Shown: in pieces, positions 24,835 through 34,249 of the stretch
How the letters are laid out: each line of letters opens with the position of its first letter
Numbering within the stretch: the first letter of the stretch is position 1
From: Chthoniobacteraceae bacterium
Lineage (GTDB): Bacteria; Verrucomicrobiota; Verrucomicrobiia; Chthoniobacterales; Chthoniobacteraceae
Reading direction: 5' to 3'
NCBI GenBank assembly: GCA_028293625.1
Contig: JAQGOL010000001.1
Coordinates: 1-57,835, forward strand
Length of the DNA stretch: 57,835 bases
The notes under the pieces: model-generated
The model's database searches: none
The model's input: the letters and a program-made list of their open reading frames with translations, nothing else
Told to the model about the DNA's origin: nothing
Translations under genes and position numbers: made by a program

Positions 24835-27800
24835 GTGGAACTACTTGAACCCCGGATCGCCCCTGCGACTCTCACATTTGTTGATCTTGATGGCGACATG
24901 GTCACCGTTAAAACCAGCAAGGGCTCGGACGCTGAGTTGGCTGCGGTCGCGCATCTTGTTGCCGATCCGGCGGATGCCACTCATTTTCAGCTCCAATTTC
25001 TTGGGCTCAAAGAGAACTCGGTGTTTGCCCGCACTGACCTGACCATCACCGCAAAAAGTGCAGGCGGCGCTCCAAGCAGTGTGAATGTCGGCTTTATCAA
25101 TGGCGATGGAATCGACCTTGGAAAAGTGCGGGTCGACGGCGACCTGGGAAGGATCGCCGCGGGGGACGCCACATCGGTCACCCCGGGGTTGAAATCGCTT
25201 GTTGTAAAATCGATGGGATTGCAGGGGCTGAGCACCCAGGATCCGGGAACCGCTTCGTTTGGGAGCCGGGTGATCGGTGCCCTCGGCTCGTTGACCGTGC
25301 GCGGCGATTTTAAGGATGTCAGCTTGCAGGTGCTCGGCGTCGCAACGGATCCGAATCCCGACGTCAGCGACGAAGTGGATGGCAATGGGAAAATCGGATT
25401 CATTCGCATCGAAGGCTCCATCATAGGCGGCGCTTTGGAGAGCAGCGGTGCCATCCTGGCCAAAGGAAAAATCGGCGCCATTTTTATCCAGGATTCCATT
25501 GTTGGCGGGGCCGGAGCGTTCTCGGGCAGCATCATTACCGAGCGCACTATCCAGGGCGTGTCGGTTGGCGGAAGTGTCAAAGGCGGCGCCACGAGCGGTG
25601 CATCTGATTTTAGCGGCCGCATCTTTGCCGCCATCGGAATGGGTGCCGTGACGGTCGGCCACGATGGCGCGGATGACGGGATCATTGGTGGCACGGGCAA
25701 GGAATCCGGCTCTGTCTCCTGCGGACTGGGAGTTGGTGCGGTAACCATTAAAGGGAAGGTGACCGGCGGCTCCGGAGAATCGAGCGGCTCGGTCGGGAGC
25801 GGCGGCAGCATTGCCACGCCCGAGAGCACGGCGATTGGAGGAATCGGGAAAATTTTGGTCACTGGCGACGTGACCGGCGGAGATGGCAAAGGGAGCGGTT
25901 CAATCCGCAGCACGACTGCGATGAAAGCGGTGAATCTGGGCGGCAATTTGCAGGGTGGCATCGGTATACTCTCCGGGGTCATTGCCTCGCAAACCACCAT
26001 CGCAAGCCTGACCGTGGACGGCTCAATCATCGGTGGGATCGGCTCCGGCAGCGGCTCGGTTGGCAGCACAACGCCGCTTGGCGCGGTGCATGTTCGTGGC
26101 GATTTGATCGGCGCGTTTGGAAGCAGCTCGGGACAGATTGTCAGCGGTGGCACAATTAAAAGCGTCGTGATTGAAGGCTCGGTAAAAGGCGGAACCGGTT
26201 TTGAAAGCGGCGCGATTGGCAGCCGGACCGGACTTGGCCCAATTGAGGTCGGTCACGATCTGATCGCCGGCATCGGGGCGCGCTCGGGATTGATCGTGGC
26301 GCAGGCGGGCGACCCGGAGACCGGGGCTACTTCCCCCGGGATCACAAGCGTAAAAATAGGCGGTTCAATTATCGGCAAACCGGAGAGTGGAACCGCCGGG
26401 CAATTCAGTTCATTCAGCGGCGCCATTGTGGCGGAAGGCGTGCTCGGCCCGGTCGAAGTGCAGCACGATCTGTTGGGTGGCGATATCGATCAGACCGGCA
26501 TCATTTATAGTTATTCCACCATCAACAGCGTCACCATTCACGGAAGTCTCAAAGGGGGTCAGGGCAATTTAAGCGGCCAGATCAGCGCGCGGGATTCCCT
26601 GAAAAGCGTCACGATCGACGGGAATATTGCCGGTGGCGCGGGCACTGAATCAGGGGCGGTAGTGAGTGCCGGCGATATCGGGAAAGTCACTGTGCAAGGT
26701 TCCGTTCTGGGCGGCGTCGGCGATCGTAGCGGCGAAATTAATCTGCGTTCAAACAGAGAGTCCGGAACCGGGGACATCGACACAGTGACGATTAAAGGTG
26801 TTTTAACCGGCGGGTTCGGTGCGCATTCCGGCCAAATCGCCAGCGGCGGAAAAGTCGGCACCATCATCGTTGGCGGATTGCTGGGCGGCGAGGGGACTGG
26901 AAGCGGTTCCATCAGCGCGTCCGACGATTTGGAAAACGCGTTCGTGCGTGGCAATGTCGAGGGTGGCCTTGGCGATCATTCGGCCTCCATCACCACGTTC
27001 GGTAACATGGGAACCGTGCTCATTGAGGGAAGCGTGATCGGAGGCTCCGGCTCTTACGACGATGACTCCGGGCTGGTGGGACAAATCTCCGCCGCGGGCC
27101 AGATCGGTTCGATCCGTGTCGTCGGCGATGCGGCGGGAAATTTTGCGGGTGAACTTGACGGTGGAACCGGAGTGGCTTCCGCGCAGGTTCGCGCAGGCTC
27201 AATCCGGAATATTTTCATCGCGGAGTGCATTCATGGAGACGCTTTTGGAAGCGGTTCGATCATCGCGACAAACGGGAACCTGGGCACGGTCGTGATTGGC
27301 GAAGAGATTGAGCCGGGCCCGAATGGGATTTCTGCGCAGATCAGCTCCGCCCATTTCATCGAATCGCTCACAGTCGGCTCGATCCTCGGTTCAAGCGACG
27401 GACGCGCCTTAATCACTGCCGTCGACGGAATCACAAAGCTGACGATCAAGGATTCCGTTCATTACGCCGATATTCTTGCCGGCTACAACGAATCCGTTGA
27501 GCTCGTTAAGGGTGGCTCGCAGATTGGCTCCGTGGTGGTTGGCGTGGGCAGCGGTGACGGGAATTGGGAAGCGACAAATCTGGTTGCCAGCGTCTTTGCT
27601 AATACAAAAGGCCTTTCCTTTGGCAATGCCGGCGATTACGCGGCAGCCTCGGATAATCCGCAGACGACCGTTTCCCGAATCGCCAGTTTGATCATCAAAG
27701 GCAAGATTCTTTCCAGCGGCCAACCCGGCGGAGCGCGGGCAGCAGCCGGGATCTTCGTTAACGGCTTTTTTTCGGGCGGCCAATTTGGGATCGAGGCAGA

Positions 27801-27951
27801 GGTGATCGGTTCGGCAAGCGTCAATGGAACCAAGTTGGATCTTGTCCAGGGGGCGCATAATGATTCCAGAAGGCCGTTGCCGAGCTCGGTATTCGATCAT
27901 CTGCCACAGGATACATACCTGTTTGAGGTGAATCTGGGGGAAGTCGTCTAA
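24835..27951 (+). CDS. LEPR-motif surface protein with about 25 glycine-rich 26-residue repeats
   Basis: Large repeat protein (1,038 aa). It opens with VELLEPRIAPA, the LEPR N-terminal motif found on big surface proteins of Verrucomicrobia and Planctomycetes. A non-repeated region (about 12-180) precedes repeats of the form [VI]x[VI]xGx[IV]xGGxGxxSGxI with 26-residue spacing, and a C-terminal region of about 150 residues. The regular short strands and glycine turns suggest a beta-helix or beta-solenoid. There is no classical signal peptide, transmembrane anchor or PEP-CTERM motif, so export may be non-classical or directed by the LEPR region. GTG 24835 is the only plausible start after the in-frame TGA at 24811. 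Adhesion or surface-layer function is inferred. Confidence 0.8.
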   Translation: MELLEPRIAPATLTFVDLDGDMVTVKTSKGSDAELAAVAHLVADPADATHFQLQFLGLKENSVFARTDLTITAKSAGGAPSSVNVGFINGDGIDLGKVRVDGDLGRIAAGDATSVTPGLKSLVVKSMGLQGLSTQDPGTASFGSRVIGALGSLTVRGDFKDVSLQVLGVATDPNPDVSDEVDGNGKIGFIRIEGSIIGGALESSGAILAKGKIGAIFIQDSIVGGAGAFSGSIITERTIQGVSVGGSVKGGATSGASDFSGRIFAAIGMGAVTVGHDGADDGIIGGTGKESGSVSCGLGVGAVTIKGKVTGGSGESSGSVGSGGSIATPESTAIGGIGKILVTGDVTGGDGKGSGSIRSTTAMKAVNLGGNLQGGIGILSGVIASQTTIASLTVDGSIIGGIGSGSGSVGSTTPLGAVHVRGDLIGAFGSSSGQIVSGGTIKSVVIEGSVKGGTGFESGAIGSRTGLGPIEVGHDLIAGIGARSGLIVAQAGDPETGATSPGITSVKIGGSIIGKPESGTAGQFSSFSGAIVAEGVLGPVEVQHDLLGGDIDQTGIIYSYSTINSVTIHGSLKGGQGNLSGQISARDSLKSVTIDGNIAGGAGTESGAVVSAGDIGKVTVQGSVLGGVGDRSGEINLRSNRESGTGDIDTVTIKGVLTGGFGAHSGQIASGGKVGTIIVGGLLGGEGTGSGSISASDDLENAFVRGNVEGGLGDHSASITTFGNMGTVLIEGSVIGGSGSYDDDSGLVGQISAAGQIGSIRVVGDAAGNFAGELDGGTGVASAQVRAGSIRNIFIAECIHGDAFGSGSIIATNGNLGTVVIGEEIEPGPNGISAQISSAHFIESLTVGSILGSSDGRALITAVDGITKLTIKDSVHYADILAGYNESVELVKGGSQIGSVVVGVGSGDGNWEATNLVASVFANTKGLSFGNAGDYAAASDNPQTTVSRIASLIIKGKILSSGQPGGARAAAGIFVNGFFSGGQFGIEAEVIGSASVNGTKLDLVQGAHNDSRRPLPSSVFDHLPQDTYLFEVNLGEVV
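25399..27444 (+). repeat. Tandem 78-bp-period coding repeats (26-residue units)
   Basis: About 25 degenerate units encode a strand-GG-SG-strand pattern. Most are exactly 26 residues (78 bp), for example those beginning LTVDGSIIGG, VTIHGSLKGG and VTIDGNIAGG; some carry 5-12 residue insertions after the SG. Units are diverged at DNA level, so the array is old and functionally constrained rather than a recent expansion. Confidence 0.8.
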
Positions 27952-28090
27952 ATTCGCCTGCCGGCCTCGCAGCGTATTGGATTCTCCCACACTTCGTCTT
28001 TGGACGCCGTTCGGCCGGAGTTGGCGGCCCGTTCCGGGCATGTTTCCCTTTTCTCAAAACGCTGCTTTGTGCCGGGTATAACTCCTGAAA

Positions 28091-29524
28091 ATGGGAACTG
28101 AGCCGCTGCTTTCAAAGGATCTGTTGCGCGAAGTGCGCCCGGAATTTTTCCGGCTTTTATCGGGCTCCTCCGCGCCGTTGTATATCGACGTGCTCGATGC
28201 CTTGGAAGTGGCCGCCTCGCACGTAAACGGCGGATTGCCCCGCGATGAAGCGCTCTCCATTGCCGAAAGCGTGATTGAGTCGCACGGTGAGGTGATCCTG
28301 GAGGATGAAAGCGCCGCCGAACCGTTTTCCGCGCGTGAAAAGGCGCGGCTTCTCCTTGATCGTCTGCTGGGCGCAGGCTGGCTGGAGGAAGAACAGCGCG
28401 CGGACTGGCAGCGGCTCATTTTCTTTGATCCCAATGGAGTCACCCTCACCCATGCGCTCCGGAAAATGGCGCGCCCGGAAGCGGCGGTTTTCTCCGACAA
28501 GATCGTGAATGTCTGCGTGACACTGGCCAGCCGCGATGCCGTGGCCGCGCAGCCTTGGGCGCAGGTGGAAAGCTGTGTGGCCAATCTTCAGGCCGGGCTT
28601 GGCGAGTTGCGCGCGATGCAAAAGTCGATTGAACGCCATATTCGCCAGCAACTCGTCGCCACGACTTTAAAACAGAGTCTCTCGGTGCTTTTTGATCAGT
28701 TCGCCCCGCGTTTTGGCCGTGGTTGTTATGCGGAATTGGTTCGCGCGCGATTGCCGATTCGTTTGGCTGAAGCGCGCCGGGGAGTGGATGAACTTGCCAT
28801 CGATCCGGCCATGCTCTCGGCCATGCAAACCGAGGTGTTGCGCCGGGAACCGTTTATCGATGTCGATTCGGCCATGCGCCGGGTTCAGGCCCGTTTGGAT
28901 GAGCTTTCCGAATTGCTCGATCAGGTCGTGCCGCTTGCCGATGCCGTCGACCGGCGCACCGCTGAATTCACTCGCCGTTCGCTTGCCCGGTTTCGTTATC
29001 TGCAGGAAGTGGCGGGCGAAAATCGCAGCCGGGTGCAGCTCTTTTTTGAGACGCTCAACCAGCGGCTCGCAGGGCAGCGTCTTAACGAGGTCGATGCTTT
29101 GGAAATCCCGGCCATGCGCGTCCACGATGTCCGCTACTTGGCCGGGCTCGATTCACTTTACACGCCGCGATTGCGCCGGTCCGCGGCGGAGATTGAACCG
29201 CTCGACGACGAAACCAGTGAGAGCCAGCAGGGGCACGCCCTGGGACAGCTTCGCTCGGCGATGCGCGATTCGCTCACTGTCGGCCGTGCCAACCGGTTCG
29301 TGGAGTCGCTTCCCGCAAAACTGGGGAGCCGCATTCATTCGCAGGATTTGCCAATGCATACCGAAGACGATCTGGCGGACGTGATCGCCTGCCTGCTCCA
29401 TGCCCACGCCTCGGATGCGGTTTTTCAAATCGAGGTTCCGCGTGCCGGTGATGATGCGGCTCTCATCACAAGCGACGTGAAGCTCTGCTACCGGATCGAA
29501 CGCTTTGTCCTGGTAAAGAAATAA
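28091..29524 (+). CDS. jetA: JetA/MksF-like kleisin subunit of a Wadjet-type SMC complex
   Basis: First of three tightly ordered genes. The product (477 aa) starts LLREVRPEFFRLLSGSSAPLYIDVLDAL-like (written here in part), resembling JetA proteins of the DUF5716 kind. It is almost all helical, with a winged-helix-like N-terminal region, long coiled segments (about 165-330) and an acidic linker (EPLDDETSE), which fits a kleisin that bridges the SMC heads. Its C-terminal part again looks like a winged helix. The following gene lies 40 bp downstream. In Wadjet, JetA works with JetB, JetC and the nuclease JetD to restrict plasmids; JetD is absent here, so a chromosome-organising Mks-type role is also possible. 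Confidence 0.72.
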   Translation: MGTEPLLSKDLLREVRPEFFRLLSGSSAPLYIDVLDALEVAASHVNGGLPRDEALSIAESVIESHGEVILEDESAAEPFSAREKARLLLDRLLGAGWLEEEQRADWQRLIFFDPNGVTLTHALRKMARPEAAVFSDKIVNVCVTLASRDAVAAQPWAQVESCVANLQAGLGELRAMQKSIERHIRQQLVATTLKQSLSVLFDQFAPRFGRGCYAELVRARLPIRLAEARRGVDELAIDPAMLSAMQTEVLRREPFIDVDSAMRRVQARLDELSELLDQVVPLADAVDRRTAEFTRRSLARFRYLQEVAGENRSRVQLFFETLNQRLAGQRLNEVDALEIPAMRVHDVRYLAGLDSLYTPRLRRSAAEIEPLDDETSESQQGHALGQLRSAMRDSLTVGRANRFVESLPAKLGSRIHSQDLPMHTEDDLADVIACLLHAHASDAVFQIEVPRAGDDAALITSDVKLCYRIERFVLVKK

Positions 29525-29564
29525 GGGCGGCCATCCGGTCGCTGTTTCCTTCCCTCTTTTTTCC

Positions 29565-30221
29565 ATGTCCTCTGAAATTCCTCTCGCAACCGATCGCCTT
29601 TTGAGCCGGCTTTCCTCGCACGACCGTGAACGGCTTGGCGAAGCGCTGCGGCGCCTGCTTGCCTACGGCTCAATCCTTGGATTTGAAACCGGCCAGGCGG
29701 ATCTTTACCATTGGGGTTATCAAAACCGCGATTGGCTTGAAGAGATTGCCGCGCTTCTGGATCTGAAACTGTTCTGGGAGCACGAATTGCGATTGGTGCA
29801 GGCCATTCCGCAGCGGGGCGATTTCCTCCTGCGTCTGAAACTCGATGCGACCCTCGTATTGCTCACCCTTTGGTATGAATTTGATACCGCGATCCGCGAC
29901 CGCGGTGAAACCCCGCCCGTCGCGCTGACTGCCGAGCAGCTCAACGATTCATTGCGCTCAAAATTTGAGCCGCTTAAACGGCATCTGCCAAGCCCGACAC
30001 GGCTCCGCGAGATCCTGATCCAGGCACAGCGCAAAAACCTCGTGCGTTTTACTCCCGATGCCGATTTTCCGCGCTCACTCATTGAAATTCTTTCCACTCT
30101 CAAGCGCGTAATCCCTTTTCAGGATTTGGAAGATTGGAGCCGCCATGTGGAACGGCAATTGGCCTCCTCGAACGCGGGCACGACCGCGGAAACAGAACCC
30201 GAAGAAGAAGCACTCATTTGA
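29565..30221 (+). CDS. jetB: JetB/MksE-like subunit (kleisin-interacting winged-helix protein)
   Basis: Small helical subunit (218 aa) of the SMC complex. The sequence RLGEALRRLLAYGSILGFE followed by EIAALLDLKLFWEHELRLVQ and LLRLKLDATLVLLTLWYEFD resembles MksE/JetB proteins, which dimerise and bind the kleisin. The acidic C-terminal tail (ETEPEEEALI) is typical. Size matches known JetB (about 200-240 aa). It sits between jetA (40 bp) and jetC (52 bp to the chosen start). The call depends strongly on this gene order. Confidence 0.75.
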   Translation: MSSEIPLATDRLLSRLSSHDRERLGEALRRLLAYGSILGFETGQADLYHWGYQNRDWLEEIAALLDLKLFWEHELRLVQAIPQRGDFLLRLKLDATLVLLTLWYEFDTAIRDRGETPPVALTAEQLNDSLRSKFEPLKRHLPSPTRLREILIQAQRKNLVRFTPDADFPRSLIEILSTLKRVIPFQDLEDWSRHVERQLASSNAGTTAETEPEEEALI

Positions 30222-30262
30222 AAGCGACAAAAAACGACTCCATTCGGACAACCGCACTCTTT

Positions 30263-30268
30263 GGAAGG
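30263..30268 (+). promoter_or_regulatory. Shine-Dalgarno of jetC that decides its start
   Basis: GGAAGG lies five bases ahead of ATG 30274. The open frame extends upstream to 30145 and overlaps jetB, but this good ribosome site, and the family-like N terminus MSRAIRLTRIHALNW, mark the real start. Clear Shine-Dalgarno sites are scarce elsewhere in the window. Confidence 0.65.
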
Positions 30269-30273
30269 ATCCG

Positions 30274-33200
30274 ATGAGCCGCGCGATTCGACTGACCCGT
30301 ATCCATGCCCTCAACTGGTATGGTTACAAGGATTCCATTCCCGTTGAAGGCAACCTGCTGCTTGCCGGATTGACCGGTTCAGGCAAGTCGATCCTCATGG
30401 ATCTGATCCAAATCGTGCTCGTGGGCGATCAGCGGCTCGTGCGCTTTAATCAATCGGCCACGGGCGACCGCTCCGATCGGACTCTGAAGGGTTACGCGCT
30501 GGGCGATACCAAACACGAGGAAAACGGGGTGACGCAATACATGCGCAACTCGGCCATCAGCTATGTGGCGTTGGAATTTACCTGGCCCAAAGGCAAAAAG
30601 GTTGAGACCTGGGGGCTGCGGGTGGAGTTTGCCAGCGCCGCCGAGGTGCATGGACGTGTCACGCCGTTTTTAATTCCCGCGCAGCTAAACCGCGCCGATT
30701 TCCTCGATGCCGATCGAAAGCCGCTTGAGCTTGCGGCGTTTAAGGCGCTTGCGGAGTCTAAGACGCGGGCGGATGGGAAAGTAAAAGGGCGCCTCTATCC
30801 CGGTTTGGAGGAATATCTGCGCGACATGGCGCACAACGATCATTTAAATTTCGATCGTTCCGTTTTGCGCGGGCTGCTGCCAACGGCGATGTCGTTTACG
30901 TTCCTCAAAAGTTTTAACGATTTTTGCCGGCATTTCATCCTCCCCGCGGACCGCCTCGACGTAAGCGATGTCACGGCAAGTTACCGGACATTTCTTCGTT
31001 ACGAAAGCGATCTCAAGGAGTTGAACGATCAGTTTGCACGGCTCGGCGAGATCCGCGATTTGTTCACTCGCCAGAACGGCGCGCTCCGCGACAAACTGCT
31101 CGCGCGCTGGCTGGAAGCCGATTTGCGGCATCGGCATTCGGTTGAATGCGTGCGCGACGATGAACAACGGCTGGCGGCGCTCCATGTCGCGTGCGCGGCC
31201 GAGGAAAGCCGTTTGGAAGAGCTCGTGGCCCGAATCAGTGAGCGGCGCACAGGCCTGGATCAACTTAAAACCCTCATCAACGAGACACCCGAGGGGAAAC
31301 TCTACAGTTTCATCAAAAGCCGCAATGCGGAGCTCGCCCGAAAAGTCTCGGATCTGCAACAGGCCGGCAGCTCGATCGAACAGGCGCTCGGGCTTCGGGT
31401 AAAAAATTGCAATGAATGGGTGCGGCAATTGCGGGCGCTGCCGTTTGAATTCGATTCAGCGGGAATCGACGCGGTAGAGCAGGGAATTCGCCATTTTGAA
31501 AACGGCGGAGTCGCCGAAGCTGCAGCCCGGATCCGCTCATTGCAGGAGTTGTCGCAAAAGGCGGCGCTGGAGGTCAGCCGCGCGGTGGCGCCGGTGCAGC
31601 GGCAGTTGGGCGAGATTCGGGCGCATCTGGGCTCATTGCGCGAGGAGGTTGGTGCGTTAAAGATCGGCAAGCTTCCTTTCCCGACGCGCCTGCTCGACGC
31701 CCTTAACAAGGCGTTGCCATCGCAAGGAGGTGAGCCGGCCGCGCAGCCGCTATGCAAACTGTGCGAAATCGTCGATGAACGCTGGCGCCCCGCCATCGAA
31801 GTGACTTTTACCCGCAAATTTGCCGTCGTGGTGGCGCCGGAACAGTACGACGCGGCGGAAAAGATCTATCATCAGTTACGCGATGAAGCCCGCGGCGAAT
31901 CGCTCATTCATCCCGGCAAAGCCCTCAAACTTTCGCGCGCGCTTAAACCCGGATCGCTGGCGGAAAAACTTGAGGCGCGCAATCCGGTGGCCCGCGCGGT
32001 GCTTTCCCAACTCTTCGGCGATCTTGTTTGTGTCGAGCGCCGGGAAGAATTGCGCGATCACGATTACGCGATTTTACCCGATGGTTTTACGGCCCGGGGC
32101 GCGTTTGTTGATCGGGCGCGGCATTACGATAATCTGCCGTTTATTGGTAAACGCGGACTCGAACAGCAGCTCTTGTGGAAGGAAAAACTCCTGGCCGATT
32201 TGGAGGCGGAAGAACGCAAGCTGCGTCCGCTGGCCGATGAAGCGGACGCGGTCCAACAGCGCTGGCGTGAACTTTTCGAAACCATTCCGCACTCGTTTTA
32301 TCAGGACCTCGCCCGCGCGCAGGAGCTGCCGGCCGCCCGGCGTGAACTCGACGAAAACATCGCCAAGTTGAATACGATTGATCGCGCCCGCTTCGATGAT
32401 CTTGCCGAACAACAGGCGGCAATCGAACGCGAACTGCCGGCACTTGAAACCGAAAGGCGTGCGCTGGATCGAAGCGAGAAACGCGTGCAGATCCGCCAAT
32501 TGGAAGCTCATGTGGCCGGGTTGCGTGAAGAAATTGTGCGGTCCGCCGATCGGTTTCAAAAGATCCAGGCCGAAGCTGATATTTCTCCGTGGACGGCCCG
32601 TATCGAAGAACTGCGCGCCGGGATGCTGGCGCGGCAAATTTCGATGGAAGCGGCAGCCGGCGAGTTCAATGCGCTCTTCAACCGTTGCGACAAAGAGTCC
32701 GTGATTTTATGGGAAAAACTTTGCGCCTCGCGACGCGATCTTGCCCTGGCTCATCCCAGATTCGACGAGCTGGTCGTCGAGGCCCCCGATAACGATGGTT
32801 ACGAGAAGCAACTCGCCCGTCTGGCTCAAAGTGATATTCCCGATTACCGCGAAAAAGCCGAGCGCGAGCGGCGCAGCTGGGAGGGACTCTTCCGGCGTCA
32901 GGTCCTTGAGAAATTGCGGACCGCGCTTTTTGAAGTGGAAACCATCCGCACACTGCTCAATGGCTATTTAAAATCGCCGATCGGGATCAATCGTTATCAG
33001 ATCCGCAAATGGCAAAACCCGGATTTCCGCCTCTACCATCGCCTGCTCGATGCGAGCGCCATGGCGAGTGCCGATGATCTTTTTTTCGCCTCGGCCGATG
33101 CCGAATTGCGCGACGCCATCGGGCATTTCCTGAGCATGCTGACTGATCAGGCCGATAGCGTGGAAGCCGCGCGCCTGCTCGATTACCGTCATTACTACGA

Positions 33201-33639
33201 ATACGACATGGAGGTGGAGGATCTCACTCAGCCTGGCGCCCCGGTGACGCGCGTCGACAAACAGAGCGGCAAGTTCAGCGGTGGCGAGAATCAATCCCCT
33301 TATTTCATCGCGATCCTGGCGAGTTACCTGCGCGCTTATAAACGCCACGATTCACGCCGAAAAGAACCGTCCCTTGGCATCGTTCCAATCGATGAAGCGT
33401 TCTCGAAACTTTCCGGCGAACGGATCAAGGATTGTATCCGCGCGCTCAAATCGCTCGATCTACAAGGCATCTTTTCGATGTCGACCGGTAACATTCCATA
33501 CGCCTTTGAGCATTGCGACAGTCTGGTGGTCGTGGCTAAAGAGGAACGCCGCGTTGGTAAAAAGACCGAGATCCGCAATGTGCCGGTGACACTTTCCAAA
33601 GACTCCGATGAAGCGCGACGGTTAGTCGGGAATTTGTAA
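30274..33639 (+). CDS. jetC: JetC/MksB-like SMC ATPase
   Basis: Motor of the complex (1,121 aa). Walker A is GLTGSGKS (residues 32-39), the ABC signature is FSGGEN (about 1001-1006) and Walker B is GIVPIDEAF (D1040, E1041), so head domains lie at the two ends. The middle is long coiled coil (about 270-480 and 690-930) around a globular hinge region (about 530-680, DERWRPAIEVTF, PDGFTARGAF). This is the layout of short-armed SMC proteins of the MksB/JetC group, which extrude DNA loops. The last gene of the operon is this one: no JetD-like toprim nuclease follows, only 84 bp and then a small HTH gene. Confidence 0.85.
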   Translation: MSRAIRLTRIHALNWYGYKDSIPVEGNLLLAGLTGSGKSILMDLIQIVLVGDQRLVRFNQSATGDRSDRTLKGYALGDTKHEENGVTQYMRNSAISYVALEFTWPKGKKVETWGLRVEFASAAEVHGRVTPFLIPAQLNRADFLDADRKPLELAAFKALAESKTRADGKVKGRLYPGLEEYLRDMAHNDHLNFDRSVLRGLLPTAMSFTFLKSFNDFCRHFILPADRLDVSDVTASYRTFLRYESDLKELNDQFARLGEIRDLFTRQNGALRDKLLARWLEADLRHRHSVECVRDDEQRLAALHVACAAEESRLEELVARISERRTGLDQLKTLINETPEGKLYSFIKSRNAELARKVSDLQQAGSSIEQALGLRVKNCNEWVRQLRALPFEFDSAGIDAVEQGIRHFENGGVAEAAARIRSLQELSQKAALEVSRAVAPVQRQLGEIRAHLGSLREEVGALKIGKLPFPTRLLDALNKALPSQGGEPAAQPLCKLCEIVDERWRPAIEVTFTRKFAVVVAPEQYDAAEKIYHQLRDEARGESLIHPGKALKLSRALKPGSLAEKLEARNPVARAVLSQLFGDLVCVERREELRDHDYAILPDGFTARGAFVDRARHYDNLPFIGKRGLEQQLLWKEKLLADLEAEERKLRPLADEADAVQQRWRELFETIPHSFYQDLARAQELPAARRELDENIAKLNTIDRARFDDLAEQQAAIERELPALETERRALDRSEKRVQIRQLEAHVAGLREEIVRSADRFQKIQAEADISPWTARIEELRAGMLARQISMEAAAGEFNALFNRCDKESVILWEKLCASRRDLALAHPRFDELVVEAPDNDGYEKQLARLAQSDIPDYREKAERERRSWEGLFRRQVLEKLRTALFEVETIRTLLNGYLKSPIGINRYQIRKWQNPDFRLYHRLLDASAMASADDLFFASADAELRDAIGHFLSMLTDQADSVEAARLLDYRHYYEYDMEVEDLTQPGAPVTRVDKQSGKFSGGENQSPYFIAILASYLRAYKRHDSRRKEPSLGIVPIDEAFSKLSGERIKDCIRALKSLDLQGIFSMSTGNIPYAFEHCDSLVVVAKEERRVGKKTEIRNVPVTLSKDSDEARRLVGNL

Positions 33640-33669
33640 TTCTGCTAAGTTGGCCGCGAGGCGATTTTT

Positions 33670-33696
33670 GAAGGAGCGACAATCGACGGCTCCTTC
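33670..33696. repeat. Inverted repeat after jetC
   Basis: GAAGGAGC (33670-33677) and GCTCCTTC (33689-33696) form a perfect 8-bp stem with an 11-base loop, between the jetC stop and the HTH gene. The 3' side has only a weak T run, so it is either a poor terminator or an operator for the HTH protein encoded just downstream. Confidence 0.4.
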
Positions 33697-33723
33697 TTGC
33701 CGCGCCCGGATCAACCAGTAAGA

Positions 33724-34203
33724 ATGGGCGTCGTGAAATCCCATCAGCTTTTCCGCGAACTTTTTCTGCATACCAATCCCAAGGAACTGGCAGCGGCTCT
33801 CGGACTCTCGACTTCCATGATTTACAAGTGGGCCGAGCCAACCGGAGAGGGTGGCAGCGGCTCATCCAATCCGCTGGACCGGATTGCACAGCTCCTGGAG
33901 ATCACAGGCGATCGGCGCATTGCCGAATGGATCTGCGATCGGGCCGGTGGTTTTTATATCAAGAGTCCGGAAGTAACCGGGATTAGCTATAGCAGTTCCG
34001 TAGTTAGCTCGACAAACTACATTGTGCAGGAGTTCGCACAGATGCTTGGCGCCATCGCAACCGCCGCACTCGATAACTCGATCACTGAAGCGGAGACCAG
34101 GGATATCCGCAAACGCTGGCAGGAGCTCAAATCGGCAACCGAAGAGTTTGTTTGTTGTTGCGAGAAAGGGAACTTTACAGCAATCCAGCAAACGGCCCAA
34201 TAG
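33724..34203 (+). CDS. Small helix-turn-helix protein, CII-like
   Basis: DNA-binding protein (159 aa). The N-terminal part holds a helix-turn-helix, ELAAALGLSTSMIYKWAEP (about residues 19-37), followed by NPLDRIAQLLEITGDRRIAEW and a helical C-terminal region (about 90-150). It resembles phage CII-like regulators, but there are no phage genes around it and I recall close relatives in other PVC chromosomes. The start ATG 33724 gives MGVVKSHQLF; the TTG at 33697 is less likely and overlaps the inverted repeat. It may regulate the preceding Jet operon or act alone; 84 bp separate them. Converges with the M48 protease gene. Confidence 0.7.
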   Translation: MGVVKSHQLFRELFLHTNPKELAAALGLSTSMIYKWAEPTGEGGSGSSNPLDRIAQLLEITGDRRIAEWICDRAGGFYIKSPEVTGISYSSSVVSSTNYIVQEFAQMLGAIATAALDNSITEAETRDIRKRWQELKSATEEFVCCCEKGNFTAIQQTAQ

Positions 34204-34249
34204 CGTGGATTTTAGAGCCGCGAGGTTTGGTGAGTCGTGGCGATGCCGC

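Noticed and set aside
24987-26153. 388-codon minus-strand frame opposite the LEPR repeat gene
   Set aside because: Proline- and threonine-rich antisense of the glycine/serine repeats; it simply mirrors the repeat codons.
30145-30273. Upstream extension of jetC overlapping jetB
   Set aside because: The Lys/Arg-rich leader is unlike the family and a good Shine-Dalgarno precedes ATG 30274.
33724-34203. Prophage remnant, because the HTH protein resembles CII
   Set aside because: No other phage gene, integrase, attachment repeat or tRNA is nearby, and base composition is like the surroundings.
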